Source: Dendrocalamus latiflorus
Lineage: Eukaryota > Streptophyta > Magnoliopsida > Poales > Poaceae
DNA length: 64,000 nucleotides
Reading direction: 5' to 3'
NCBI GenBank assembly: GCA_017311315.1
Contig: CM029626.1
Span: 14,228,106-14,292,105, forward strand
The notes beneath the pieces were generated by a model. That model was not told the DNA's origin. It made no database searches and saw only the letters and a program-made list of their open reading frames with translations. Both the position numbers and the translations under genes were made by a program. The number at the start of each line of letters is the position of its first letter. The stretch's first letter is position 1. Shown one piece after another: positions 1 through 10,810 of this stretch.

Positions 1-390
1 TCTCCCCCTCCTTTTCTTCCCCTCCTTCCTCTCATCTTGTTTTCTCTTCTTCTCTGGTTTCTTCTCTGTGCGAAGAATGAGTGGAAAAAGTGGTAGGTAG
101 TGGGCGGCGGCCGGCTGTGATGTCTTAACACCCCCCTGTCGCCCTGGCGTTGGGCGACTGCAATTACAGTCGCCCAACCGTACAGCGACTGCAATCCGTC
201 GCCCAACGCTCAGGCGATGGCAATGATTCGCCCAACTGTTCCCATATTTATTATGTGTCGCCTCCCGGTTGGGCGAAACGCTGTAGTCGCTCCTCCATTG
301 GGCGACTGGAGTATATTTTTGTAAAAAAATTTTCCACGGGTATATTTCTGTATTTTCGAATAAAAAAAGATTATCCGTACAAAAAATTCC
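1..390. repeat. Edge of an unidentified repeat with TCGCCCAAC motifs
   Basis: From about 130 to 310 the motif TCGCCCAAC and its complement GTTGGGCGA recur on both strands, separated by short spacers. An AT-rich stretch follows. At about 391 the sequence changes abruptly to copia LTR sequence. Dense inverted copies of a short motif are typical of transposon subterminal regions, but no terminus is visible because the window starts inside it. The family is not recognised, and no credible gene is seen. Confidence 0.3.
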
Positions 391-1748
391 CAAGTGAGTC
401 GTGGTTCGGTGAAATCAGGACAGGAGAGACTTGGCAACATATGACAAGCTAGTGGTACACCTACATGGGCAAGCATGCAATGGATGGTGATAATAGTGTC
501 AATGAAGGGTATTTTGGTAGTTTGGCAACAATACTAGAAACTATCTTGGATCAAAACAGCAGCGCATAAGTGGCGCTTTGAAGAGCAATTTAGGCCAAAG
601 TGAAGCTGGTTTGATCAAGATGGATCAAAGCTAAAGATTTAGCAGATTCGGGCTTATAGGCTTTAAAAAGCATGCATAAGTGTAGTGAGTGAGTTAAAAC
701 CTGTGTGAGGGGTTACCGGATTTCCTCCATTGTGCTAAGTGGATTGTATCCATTAAAGGGTAGATGTGGCTAGCTAGCCCATCTATAAAAGGGAGTTGGC
801 ATGGAGACTTGTGGTTAACCATCCAACTCACCTCTCTTATGATCTCTTGTTTAGGGTTAGGGTTTGAGAGTTGAGTTCTTAGTGTACTCTCTGTCCTCGA
901 AGGTAGAGTGGCTATAAAACTTTTCTCCTCTAGCAGCAATAGAATCAATCTTTGATCTTCTTCATGGCTATCTGTTTTCTTGATAGATTTTCTCTTAATT
1001 TGGTTTCTCGTCTCCTCTCACCTTTTTTTGATCTTATTATGCCAAGGATATATAAGAGATAGAATTAACCACTGGGAATCATTCTCCACCCATCTAGGAG
1101 CTTTGGTAGTAAGTTCATCAAGAAACTCGGTTTTTGCATATTTTTGATCTTTCAAGTGATTTCTTGATCTCAGTGTTTTTGGAATTATTTCTTCCATGTC
1201 CTTGATTGTTGTGATATGTGGGAACATATCCAAAGTTATCTTGGCTATCCTCTACCCATGAGCAAGTCTTGATCATCGATTTTAGTTTTAGGTTATTTTT
1301 GGTGCACCCTTGCTTCAATCTCAAAAAGGTCTAAACTTTGATGTGGGTTTTCTTGATCCATAGATGGAATAGGTTTCTAAGACCTTAAGCAAGTTGTGTA
1401 CAAGGTTTCATAGCTTTTGGATCATCCAATCAGAAGTTACGTGGATTGAAGTTTCGCAACCGTGCTAATTTTACTATTTATTTGCCCGAAATCGCTGTTC
1501 ATAGTGGTTAGACCGCTAGAACTGAGGTCAGTTCACCAAGGGGAGGTTAGACCATCCTCTGGTTGGAGGTCAGACCTCTAGGAGCTGAGTTTTTCAAGAT
1601 TTTGTGTTCTTGAGTGTTTTGCTATGAGTTTTTGGCTTTGGATTTGATTCTCAGTAACTCTATAGTTATTTGAGAAAAGAATCTAAAATAATTAGGAGAA
1701 AATTTCAGTTGACACCATTCACTTCCTTTTTTGCTTTTCGGTCCTACA
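391..1748 (+). repeat. 5'-truncated LTR of a Ty1/copia element
   Basis: The segment resembles the LTR-like sequence in the 52-57 kb duplication and, more loosely, the LTRs at 5-7 kb and (reversed) 58-59.7 kb: the same order of blocks, a TATA-like CTATAAAAGG near 784 and a following block starting TTTAGGGTTAGGG. It ends CCTACA at 1748, directly before a primer-binding site, which fixes the 3' end. The normal TG start is missing; the left edge abuts another repeat at about 391. TATA and leader order show plus orientation, which agrees with the gag remnant that follows. Confidence 0.6.
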
Positions 1749-1750
1749 AG

Positions 1751-1762
1751 TACTATCAAAGC
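1751..1762 (+). promoter_or_regulatory. Primer-binding site (initiator-Met tRNA type)
   Basis: TACTATCAAAGC begins two bases after the LTR end and differs by two bases from TGGTATCAAAGC, the common plant LTR-retrotransposon site complementary to the 3' end of initiator Met tRNA. Its position between LTR and gag supports the element structure. The mismatches fit an old inactive copy. Confidence 0.6.
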
Positions 1763-1804
1763 CTGGTTAGCTCTTCTCATATATCTTAACCGGTCTTAAG
1801 AGCT

Positions 1805-3005
1805 ATGGCAACAGACAAGTATTCTACCAAGCCTTCTATCTTTGATATGGTTGACTATCCTTTCTAGACGAGTAGGATAGAGTCATATATCCAAGCTCAA
1901 GGCTACTCGATCTAGAAAAAGGTGAAGACTTAGTTTATTGTTCTTGGCGATGAGAACATTATGGCTTTGAATATGCTAGATGTTAGGGAAAATGCTAAGG
2001 CAAGGAATATCATCATCCAGGGTCTTAGCAGAAATGAGTTTGATCATATCTCTCATCTCTTGCCAGCATACGACATCTGGGTGACCCTCGATGCATACCA
2101 CGAGGGCACCACCCAGATCAAGGTTGTCCGACAAGACCAATATAAGAGGGAGTACAACAAATTCGAGATGCTTGTTGGTGAATCATTGGATAAATGCTTT
2201 GGAAAATTTCACAAAATACTAAGCAACCTCCAAGCTATTGGTCTCATATACCCAGACTCAGTTAACGCTCGTCAAACGCTTTCTGCCCTAGATCTCAGAG
2301 TTTGGGAAATAAAAGTGACCACCATCAAGAACATGACTGATTTGTCGACCTTGAGTCTTAACACATAGTACTCTCGCCTCAAGACACATGAGATCGATGT
2401 CGTCTCTCACAAGACGAAGTTGCAGTCGATGGCTCTGGTTACTAATCCCACATCTGCTTGATGCATAGTACTCTCACCTCAAGACTCACGAGATCGACGT
2501 CGTCTCTCACAAGATAAAGTCGCAGTCAATGGCTCTGATTACTAATCCCACATCTGCTTCTAGACAATGTTTTGATGGTGTCTCTGGGTTCTCTTCGACT
2601 AGTTTGTGAGAGATGAGTGGTGAACAATTTGAGCAGTTTCCAAAGAATGACTTAGCCCTCTTAGCCAGAAAGTTCTCACACGCATACAAGAGGGTTAGAA
2701 AGAGAAAGAGAGGAGGTCTGGTGATCTGCTTCGAGTGTGGTGGCCCCAACCACATTCGAGCAAACTACCCCAAGCTAGAGAAGGGCAAGATCGACTATGA
2801 CAGTGCAAGCAAGAACGACTACACCAACAAGAACCACAATAAGAAATTGCCAGTTTGGGATCAAGGCAAGAAGAAGAATTACCACAATTTTGGCAAGACG
2901 AAGAAGCACTTTCATTGCATTCTCACCTCCTTTGACTTCAATGACATGGAGGGCTGGAGCGAGGATGATCCGCAAAAGAACACCAAGAATGGCGATGACA
3001 TGTAG
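1805..3005 (+). pseudogene. Copia gag polyprotein remnant
   Basis: A gag reading frame starts at the ATG at 1805, just after the primer-binding site. It reads through a UBN2/DUF4219-type gag domain (for example YKREYNKFEMLVGESLDKCF) to about 2368. Three in-frame TAG codons lie in the first 50 codons, where the family normally has tryptophan. A 100-bp tandem duplication (2366-2465 and 2466-2565) then breaks the frame. A second piece (2613-3005) carries a zinc knuckle CFECGGPNHIRANY whose last cysteine is replaced by tyrosine. No protease, integrase or reverse transcriptase follows: a Mutator-like element begins at 3064. The gag normally packages element RNA into cytoplasmic particles; this copy cannot. 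Confidence 0.7.
2366..2565 (+). repeat. 100-bp tandem duplication inside copia gag
   Basis: Two adjacent copies start at 2366 and 2466, each beginning TAGTACTCTC. They differ at roughly a tenth of positions. A 100-bp period is not a multiple of three, so the duplication itself shifts the gag frame. Confidence 0.75.
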
Positions 3006-3063
3006 GTAGCGCATCATAGTTTGACAAAAAGAAACTTCACCAATGCATAACCATCACAATCAA

Positions 3064-4241
3064 GGGATAATCTCTTGTATGCCATTGAGAGTTGTCTCGA
3101 TCCCTGATTTACCATTAGAAAAAGTTCGCTTTCTATATACCACCGAGTTTTTCCTTCTCTTCTCTTTCATGCCATTTCCACCACCTCTGTTAGTTGCAGT
3201 TGTCTTTAAACAAAAAAATCCCTATCTTACCCTCATCTCCTTCTTTCTCTACTCTCCTCAACTCCTCTCTCTTCTCTTTCCTACCCCCAATGGCCACTTC
3301 CTCCTCCTATCTCTCCCCCATTCTTGCTCGCATGCCGCAGCCACCGATTGCTGTCGCCAACGACGAGCCCTTATCTCCAGTCCTCCTCCTCTACCACCCA
3401 CGTAGGGCATTCACACCCCCATGCCACCGTCGTGGCCCTCGAGAACCGTCTCTCTCTCGACCATGTAGGAGCCCCACACACACATTGTCGCCATCAAGGT
3501 TGAGGTGCATGATTACCCTGGCTACCGCCTCATGCCCTACGACAGCAGCACCACCGGTGAGCCAGACTCTAGCACCTTCCTTCATCGCTACCATAGACAC
3601 AACCACCAGTGACATGACCAGTATGAGGTGGCAAAGCACATGGTTGGGATGAGCATCGGGGACGGGGGCAACAGTAAGTGGAGGATGTTGTGACACTCAT
3701 AAGTGTCCCCTGTCGAGCTAGCACTGGATGCTGTGACACTCATAAGTGTGGCCAGAGGGGAGGATGATGGGGTCTGTCATGACCTCAAGTGAGATGGGGC
3801 AGCGAAAGTCGTCCTGCCATAGTGCTAGCTCCAACACCTCCATGGGCGCGAGAATCTGTGGCGTGGGATGACGGGTAAAGTCCTCCTCCTCCACCTCTAG
3901 CTAGATCTGGGTACACTACGTCTCCCATTGGCTTAGATCTTGTTGGTAGGAGAGAATAGAGAGAGGGGAGAGGTGGGGGAGGAGGAGGAGGAGGAGCAAT
4001 TGTTGCTGCCTTTTTTTGTTGGTCTGGATGGGAGCGTAGGAAGAGGAAGAGAGGGGAAGAAGAAAGGGGAGGAAGAACAAGGGCAAAAGAGTCTTTTTGA
4101 GTGCCAGTTGATAGATAAGGTGACGAAAATGGTATGAAAGAGAACAAAGAACAGACTCGATGGTATACAGGGAAGCAAACTTTTTGTAGTAACAAACTAG
4201 GGATTGGGGCAAACTCTCAGTGGCATATAAGAAATTATCCC
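3064..4241. mobile_element. Mutator-like element with long TIRs, possible Pack-MULE
   Basis: Terminal inverted repeats of about 170 bp match with scattered differences: left 3064-3235, beginning GGGATAATCTCTTGTATGCC, and right about 4070-4241. The flanks CACAATCAA (3055-3063) and CAAAATCAA (4242-4250) form a 9-bp target-site duplication with one mismatch, the size expected of Mutator. The interior is much more GC-rich than the surroundings and includes a CT-rich leader followed by an ATG at about 3290, in the manner of a captured gene fragment. No transposase is present, so it is non-autonomous. The interior protein is not recognised and its frames are interrupted. Confidence 0.75.
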
Positions 4242-4250
4242 CAAAATCAA

Positions 4251-4979
4251 ATACTAGTAGTTGAGGAATTATATTTTTTTTAGAATACAATAAGGACGCA
4301 CACACACACAACACCACACACACTCACACCACATGCACACACACGTGGGGTCCGTCTAATGCGCACGCTAAAATAAAGCGAAGAACTGAAACCTCATGGA
4401 ACACAGGCAAGCATTTTAATCACTAAATGCACCTACATATGTGTGTACTCTGAGAGGCACAATTTATATAAACATTACCCAAAGAGGCACTATTCATATA
4501 CATGACCCCCCCAAAAAATGAGACGCATTGGGATTGAACCCAGGCGAGTGGCCTGCATACCAGCAGCGCTACCATCCGAGCAACGCTCGGTTCTCAGTTG
4601 AGGATTTTTGTTATTTTTATTTTTGCCAAGTTGCTATGGAGTGGCCTAGCCATTACCTCTGGAGTAGTGGCGCATGTCATTCAAGGCTACGGCCCCAAAT
4701 AGATCTATATACATGCAGATATGTGCAAAGATCATCCATCCATCACACTGCTACATCCATGTACATGTATGCCTTGCAACTTTGTCGTCGTTAGCTGCTA
4801 CCCTAACATCATTGTCCTCTGCCTCTTCCATAATTCTGACTCTTTCAGTCTGAATCCCTTCTCCCAATCCTAGGCCAATCGACACAGTACCTACCTGCCT
4901 ACATACTATTCCTCCAAAGGGGCGATGGAAATGACGTGTCTGGTGTCAGTTGATTCGGAGCACCCCTTCAAACGGTAGG
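4251..4979. other. Intergenic stretch with AC-rich microsatellite
   Basis: It holds an imperfect (AC)n microsatellite at about 4300-4345 and a tRNA-like SINE candidate at about 4520-4600. The rest shows no gene. The short open frame at 4528-4794 lies across the SINE candidate and has no recognisable protein features. Confidence 0.4.
4515..4600 (-). repeat. tRNA-derived SINE-like segment
   Basis: On the minus strand GGTTCAATCCC (complement of 4530-4540) matches a pol III B box. About 40 bases upstream, GCTCGGATGGTAGCGC resembles the tRNA D-arm/A-box region. Box spacing and the run of T after the B box fit a tRNA-derived SINE head. It does not look like a functional tRNA, because no acceptor stem closes. 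The 3' end may reach to about 4260, but no target duplication was found. Confidence 0.4.
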
Positions 4980-7078
4980 TGTGAGACCACGTGTAATGCC
5001 CACATGTTTAGTGAAGATTATTTGATTTTGTTTATGCTTCATTATTAATATTTGAGTTTGATTTTGTGTCATTTGCATTATCTGGTTTTGCTGTTAGGTG
5101 ATCAGCGGTCTGACCAGCCGTGGGTAGCAGTCTGACTGGAGTGGTTGTACCGGTCGTGGGCAGCGATCTAACTGAGAGCAGTTGTACTAGCCCATAGTTG
5201 GTGGTACGTTTATTCCAAAGATATCCTCATTTTGTTGCGTGAAGGTTTTGAGAGCGGTGTGACTGGCCAAATGATGGTGGTCTGTTCGGAGGTGTGTTAA
5301 GTGGTTTGACCGATATGATTGCTGTGGTCAAATTGGTTACCCTGTTACTGAGAGAAGTTTGAGTTAGTTCTTGGTGGTCAGATTGGTTGTTGGTTAGCGG
5401 TCAGACTGGCCTTTGCTGAAGTGTGTGAGCTGAGTTTTGTGTCAGTTGTGTTGTTGCTCTAGGAGCTTTTCGAGGGTCCATGCAAGGTGTTAATCATAGC
5501 AGGAGTCCATACCAGTGTTAGTTATGGTGTGAGTCCATGTAAGTGTTAATCACAGGTGGAAGTGCCATGTGGTATTTGCTAACGTGAGTCAAGTGCATAT
5601 CACTTGTACTCAGAACAATTAATTGTTCTTTAATGTGCAGGACGCTTGGTGATTATTGGCAATTAACAGCAAAACCGAGGCTAGGAGAGGAGCACAAGGC
5701 CATGGATTGTCGCATAAGTCTGGGTGAAGCTATATCTCAAACAGAGAAGCACAAGAAAAAGACAAGAATCATGATATGGCAAATGCATGCATATGATGTG
5801 CCATTGGACTTGGGTCATTTCAAGTGGAGACAATCTGGTAGGAAATCGGAGGCATATAGGCTTGACTGCAAGTCATTGAGTATCATAGACTTCATATTGG
5901 AGTTTGCTTCGAGAAGAAGTATCATGAATGCTAGTGGATGGCAATTGCATAAATTATCTAATACCAGCTGGAGATGCGGTTTGCAAAGCCATAGTAATGG
6001 CCTAAGATGGATTAGATCATATCTTGGTGGATGGAGTGTCTTATCTGGCTATTAGAGTCACGCGGAAGTTGTGCTTTGAGAATCGTGCTTGTGTGTAAAT
6101 GTAAAACCCACTTGTGTATAGGTTATTAACTTTCCCCATTTATAAGTGGTTGTATCCACTAAGTGTGGGTTAGGTGTAAGGTGGGGAGCCTTCACTATAT
6201 AAGTTCTTGTGTATGTTGGGAGAAAATGTCTCTTGTATTTGAAGAGACACTTTAGTGTTAGAGTTTTCTCATGTTGAAAACTTTGTGTGAGTGCATTAAG
6301 GTTAGAGCTCTATTCTCCATAATGAAGTGGCTATAAAAAATCATCAACAAGTATAAATAGATCCACCAAATTCATTCACGTCTTATTTAGGTTTAAGTTC
6401 TTGATTTCTTAATTTGGCTCGGTTTCTGGTGTTCCTTCTCCCCTCTTGATATTTCTTAAATTTACCTAGTTTTGGTTCGTTTTGGAAACATTGTTGTGAA
6501 ATCTTGTTCTAGGAGTTTTGACTTCAAATCTTTGTGTGTTCTTGCTTAGGTGACATGTGGGAACTCATCTAAGATCATCTTGACCATTATTAACCCACAA
6601 GTAAGACTTTGACTCTAAGTTTAATTTTTGTTTGGTTTTGGTACATCCTTATTTTGGATAAAATTCAGAACTTTGACATTGATCTTCTTTATCGTTGCTT
6701 GGAATAAGTTCCTAACATTGTTATGAAGGTTGGTACCAAGTTTCATAAGATTTAGGGTAGTGATTTTTGAATTGACTCTTTTGGAGATTTAAACCCGAGC
6801 TGTTCTTGCCTCTGCCCTAACTCCAGTCAAACCTGTGGCCCAAGGCACCACTGATCAGATCGGCCTGCGGTCCAACCGACAGTGACCTGTGGTCATACCG
6901 GTCAAGCAGTCTGACCGCCAGAGAAGTGTTTTAGTTTTGTTTTTGAAGGGTTGGTTTGTAGACTTTTTGTACTTGATCTTTCATTGTGTATTTTGAAGCC
7001 GTGAATAATTTTAGGGTCTAATTTGATATCTAAATAAGAGTAAGCTCCTATTCACCCGTCTAGTCTCCGGTCCTAGAC
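4980..7078 (+). repeat. Long copia-type solo LTR
   Basis: It begins TGTGAG, as do the related LTRs on the minus strand at 19.76 and 59.67 kb. It has repeated GGTCTGACCGG-like motifs in the 5' part (about 5100-5420), a TATA-like CTATATAAG at about 6195, and an end resembling other family ends (TTCACCCGTCTAG through TCCTAGA). No gag or pol adjoins, so it is probably a solo LTR. The open frame at 5633-6055 lies inside the LTR and is not supported as a gene. No clear target duplication was seen, so both edges are approximate. Confidence 0.55.
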
Positions 7079-8040
7079 GAGTGCAATTAACCTATCGATC
7101 GACGGTTCAAGAAGCAGAACACTGAAGCACAACACTGAAAGCATCCATTCACAGACCCCGGGTACAATAATTGAGTGTTTTTTCCTCTCCCTAGTTCTCT
7201 GGATTGATGAGAGCAACAGACAAATAATGCTGCCTATGAGGGCGGCCTAGGCCGGAGTTGACAGCATGTCAGTGTCTGCGAGTGCAGAGGAATTATTGGA
7301 GAAGATCGCCACCGGTTTTGTGTCCTAATCGGCGATCGCTGCAGGGTTCGAGTGAAGTTATCTGACGTCCATTTGTTTCTCAAATTGCGTGAGATTGAGG
7401 CTGTTGTAGTTTACAGAGGCAGAGTTCTCTCTGTTAAGTTTGCAGAGGAAGTGTTGCAACAATCTTGGATTTACCCATAGTGATACGAACTCATGATGTG
7501 TTCAAACTAGCCAACTTAACCCAAGATATCGTCTCTTTTCATGCCTAAACTGCACGACTAGTGTAAGTAAGCAGTGTTCCATCTGTTTCATCAGACATTT
7601 CCATAAAGTGATGGACTGAACGAGGAGCATTGACAAACTGATCCTACACACTTGGAATGTTTGCAAGGAAATGTGTACATGTATAGCAGGCATGTAGGAT
7701 CTGGAAGAACGCTAGTTGAAGCCTACGGTCTAATCTGCCGCATGGCAGAGATTCATCGCAACACTTGGAGAACTATTGGTGCCTATGTTTTTTAGAGCAA
7801 TCTGAATAGACTATCCAGTATCCAGTATATGGAATTATGGCTAGCAGCTACTGCGAGTAGTCTCTGTCTCGCCGTTAGCAGCCGGCCGGAGCTTAGCTAG
7901 TAGCAGCGCAGGCTTCCAAACAATCATTATTCAGTCGAAAGTAACATTTCAGTAGAAGTATACTAATACTTGAAGTCTTGAACGGTTCACATACAGTTCA
8001 CATCTGCATGGGCAAAACGCAGACGCCACTTCGTGCCGAT
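7079..8040. other. No recognisable gene
   Basis: Mixed-composition DNA between an LTR and a MITE. A 63-codon minus-strand frame at 7502-7693 faintly resembles repeat-type plant proteins in one frame, but it is too short and interrupted to name. Nothing else is supported. Confidence 0.4.
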
Positions 8041-8043
8041 TCT

Positions 8044-8389
8044 GGGTGTGTTTGATTGAGCTGTGACTTCTGAAAAAGTTGCTGTGAGCTGTAGGCTATG
8101 GAAAAACTGCTGTAGGTTGTGGGCTGTGGAAAAGTTGTAAGCTGTTTGGTTCAAACAAGTATAAAACTTACCTCCTATCTCTATTTTCCTTGAAACAACT
8201 GTGAAACAGCTCTCTATTTTCACCATTTCAAAAAGCAGAAAGCCAAAAGTAGGGTCCAAAGTGCTTTCAAAACTGTACTACCCAAAAGTAGCTGCTTCTG
8301 AAAAAGCAGTTTCTGGTTTCCACCCCTTTGGTTAGCTTTTGGCTTTTTGGAAGCAAAAGTAACTCCAAAAAACTCAACCAAACGCACCC
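8044..8389. mobile_element. Tourist-like MITE
   Basis: Terminal inverted repeats GGGTGTGTTTGATTGAGC (left) and GGGTGCGTTTGGTTGAGT (right, complement) match at 15 of 18 positions. They are flanked by TCT at 8041-8043 and 8390-8392, a 3-bp duplication as made by PIF/Harbinger-type transposases. The 346-bp length and absence of coding fit a MITE. The interior has many AAAAGCAG/CTGCTTTT-type inverted motifs and could fold. It lies about 170 bp from the 3' end of the CIPK pseudogene. Confidence 0.65.
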
Positions 8390-8687
8390 TCTGTCTTGCT
8401 CCGCGCGCAAATACCAACCTACAACCACAACCACACCAGCAACGACCATCTTCGAGCTGCAAACATCACCTCGACACCAAACAATAATTCACCCCCTACA
8501 TAAGGGTAGCAACAGCGACGGCGGACGTACAATAATGGTGGCATGATCGACAGCGACATCAGTTGGCGGCAGGGGGTTCGCCGGAGGTGGCCGCGGTGGC
8601 CCAGATGATGTCCTTGAGCACCGGCCGGAGCTCCCCGCTGCAGAAGGACCGGTACTCCATCGTGTCGCCTCTGTCCTTCTTGACGTC

Positions 8688-9202
8688 TGTTAGATTAATC
8701 TTGTTATTTAGTATTTGTTACAAGTTAGATGTACCTGCATGTAGTTGCATATTTTATTGATTTAGAACCTACATGGCTGAGTCATGTGTTAGTGGTTAGT
8801 ACTTGTAGCTGTGAGGACATGAGCAAATACACATTGCCGAGCGTTAAACTAGCTTTAGTTGTGTTCGAGTTAGTTGAGAAGACATGTGTACGTGAGTTGA
8901 GTTAGTCTACCTTGAAAGTAGCTGCATGCATCCATCTAGTTGAGTGAGTAGTGGCCGAATGTGTGTATGTAGAGGCCACAGGAATAGGGCTTGGAGCTTG
9001 TGGCGTGAGTTGCGGCAGTAGTGGCCGCATGTAGCATTTTTAGGATCATGCTGTTGCACGACAAGTGCATGCGTTTACCTGGCTGTATGTTGAAGTCATT
9101 GTAAGCAGTTGAGCAAGAGTAGTTGGAATAAAAGAGAGAACAGTAGAACGCCGCAAGTTTGTGTCTCTGCGTTAGTGATTTCCAACGCATGTATAGCCAA
9201 CA
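8688..9202 (+). mobile_element. Solo LTR inside the CIPK pseudogene
   Basis: This 515-bp block starts TGTTAG and ends CCAACA. It is flanked by ACGTC (8683-8687) and ACATC (9203-9207), a 5-bp duplication with one mismatch. It interrupts the PPI domain between the residues VLEVDV and DVKKD, so removing it and one duplicate restores continuity of the pseudogene. The part at 8770-8910 is similar to 14400-14540 inside the gag-only retrotransposon. No coding is present. Confidence 0.75.
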
Positions 9203-9387
9203 ACATCAACCTCCAGCACCGACACTGCCACGCTGAAGATCTCCGCCGCCATGACCAGACGCCCCTTGCATCCGTCACCCGCGTGGGCTGATCTTCGTCA
9301 CACGCATGGCCCCGCTGGTCACCAGCCCCTCCAGCCGCAAGATCAGGCCATTCACCTACTCCTGCATCGTGAACCGCATGCTGCCCT

Positions 9388-10810
9388 GACTTGATATGTG
9401 TTGAATCACTTGACCACTTTTAAAGATATCATCGCTAATCTTGAAGTAATAGAAGTTAAATATGAAGATAAAGATTTAGGTCTTATTCTACTCTACTAGT
9501 TCGATAAAGGTCAAATATGAAGATGAAGATTTAGGTCTTATTCTACTCTACTAGTTCGATAAAGGTCAAATATGAAGATGAAGATTTAGATCTTATTCTA
9601 CTCTGCTAGTTGCCCGGTTCATTCTCTACGTTCAGATATACAATTTTTTATAGTCGAGACACTCTCACTCTCAAAGAGGTTTATGATATTCTGTATGCAA
9701 AGGAGTAGCTAAAAACCATGGTGTCGAGCAAAATCTCGAGTTCACATGCAGAAAGTTTGTCTATTCGTGAAAGACAAACTGAGGGGGTCTTCGATCAAGG
9801 ATTCCAGGAGCAATAGTAAATTTCGAGGCCGTTCTATTCAAAGAATAAGAAGTCATGTCGTTATTATAAGAAGAGTGGCCATGACATATCTAAGTGTTGA
9901 AAATTCCAGAACAAGGAGAAAATGAACAACAGTTCCAAGAAAGATTAACAAGATGAAGAAGCTAACGCCACCACTGTTAATAAAGAAAGTTCTAAAGGAG
10001 ATGTTCTTGTTGTCTTTGTCGGTGATTTCAAAACCGATGATGAATGGATTCTTAATTCGGCCTGCACTTTTCACATGAGTTTGAACCATGATTGTTCGAT
10101 ATTACTCATTAGTCCTTTAGGACATTTGATGTACAAGAGGCACTCTACAATTTCATCAAGAAGTTCTTTGGCTCTTTTTTCACTACAGGAGGAATTCAAC
10201 TCAAGGTGGAGATTATTATATTTTGTAATTCAAATCTAGTCAGGTCCGACTACTACTAGTTTTTTCAACCACTTAAAGAATCTAATCAGGTTTCGCTCAA
10301 CAATGCGAATTGGTCGGAGGTTACCATTTGGATCATCTTCATGTCTGCAATAGACTCTGCACCGACCTAGATTAGACATGGTGCTCTAAGGTGCATGCAC
10401 CGACTGGAGTCAGATGTGGCTTCTTGAGGTATCTTTCGACTAAAACTCTTCACCAATAACGTTAGAGACTCTCTGAGCGTGGTGCTGTTCCTGTCTTCGA
10501 GAAGATCACTGTTCTAGTTTTCAATAGGTCTCTATTTTGTTGCCAACTATGACTCTGTTTCCTTTTTTGTCTGGGACTCTTGCTCCCAAGGCTATTTATA
10601 TCCTCTATAAGCTACCTAGTAGACAGGCAGGAATCACATATATGCCAACAACGTTCTGTAACTTTCCCCTATATAGTGATTTTATCAATTGTTTGTCTGT
10701 GGTTTTTCACTCGAATGGATTTTCCATGTTAAATCTCTGTCTTGTGTTCTTCATTGGTTTCGTACTCTATCCTATCGATTTCATATCAAGTGGTATATCC
10801 AATCCTAACA
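9388..10810 (+). mobile_element. Copia fragment (gag, protease start, probable 3' LTR)
   Basis: It lies between the NAF and PPI pieces of the CIPK pseudogene. Plus-strand coding remnants read as copia gag (LGLILL; SRDTLTLKEVYD; zinc knuckle CRYYKKSGHDISKC with one cysteine lost), then as the protease start DEWILNSACTFHM, where the catalytic aspartate position is asparagine. Frames are broken by several stops. A TATA-like segment near 10590 and an end CCTAACA at 10810 suggest a 3' LTR from about 10350. No 5' LTR or polymerase remains. The flanks TGCCC and GCTCC do not form a convincing duplication. Confidence 0.6.
9461..9625 (+). repeat. 55-bp unit in three tandem copies
   Basis: Units start at 9461, 9516 and 9571, each beginning TATGAAGAT and containing CTTATTCTACTCT. 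They triplicate one short stretch of the copia gag reading frame. The period is not a multiple of three, so each copy shifts frame. Confidence 0.8.

Noticed and set aside
4515..4600. Functional tRNA gene
   Set aside because: B box is good but the acceptor stem does not pair, so a SINE-like origin is preferred.
5633..6055. 140-codon open frame
   Set aside because: Falls inside a copia-type LTR between its 5' part and TATA box; no known domain.
7502..7693. Possible PPR-like gene fragment
   Set aside because: Only a vague resemblance in one frame with stops; too short to support.
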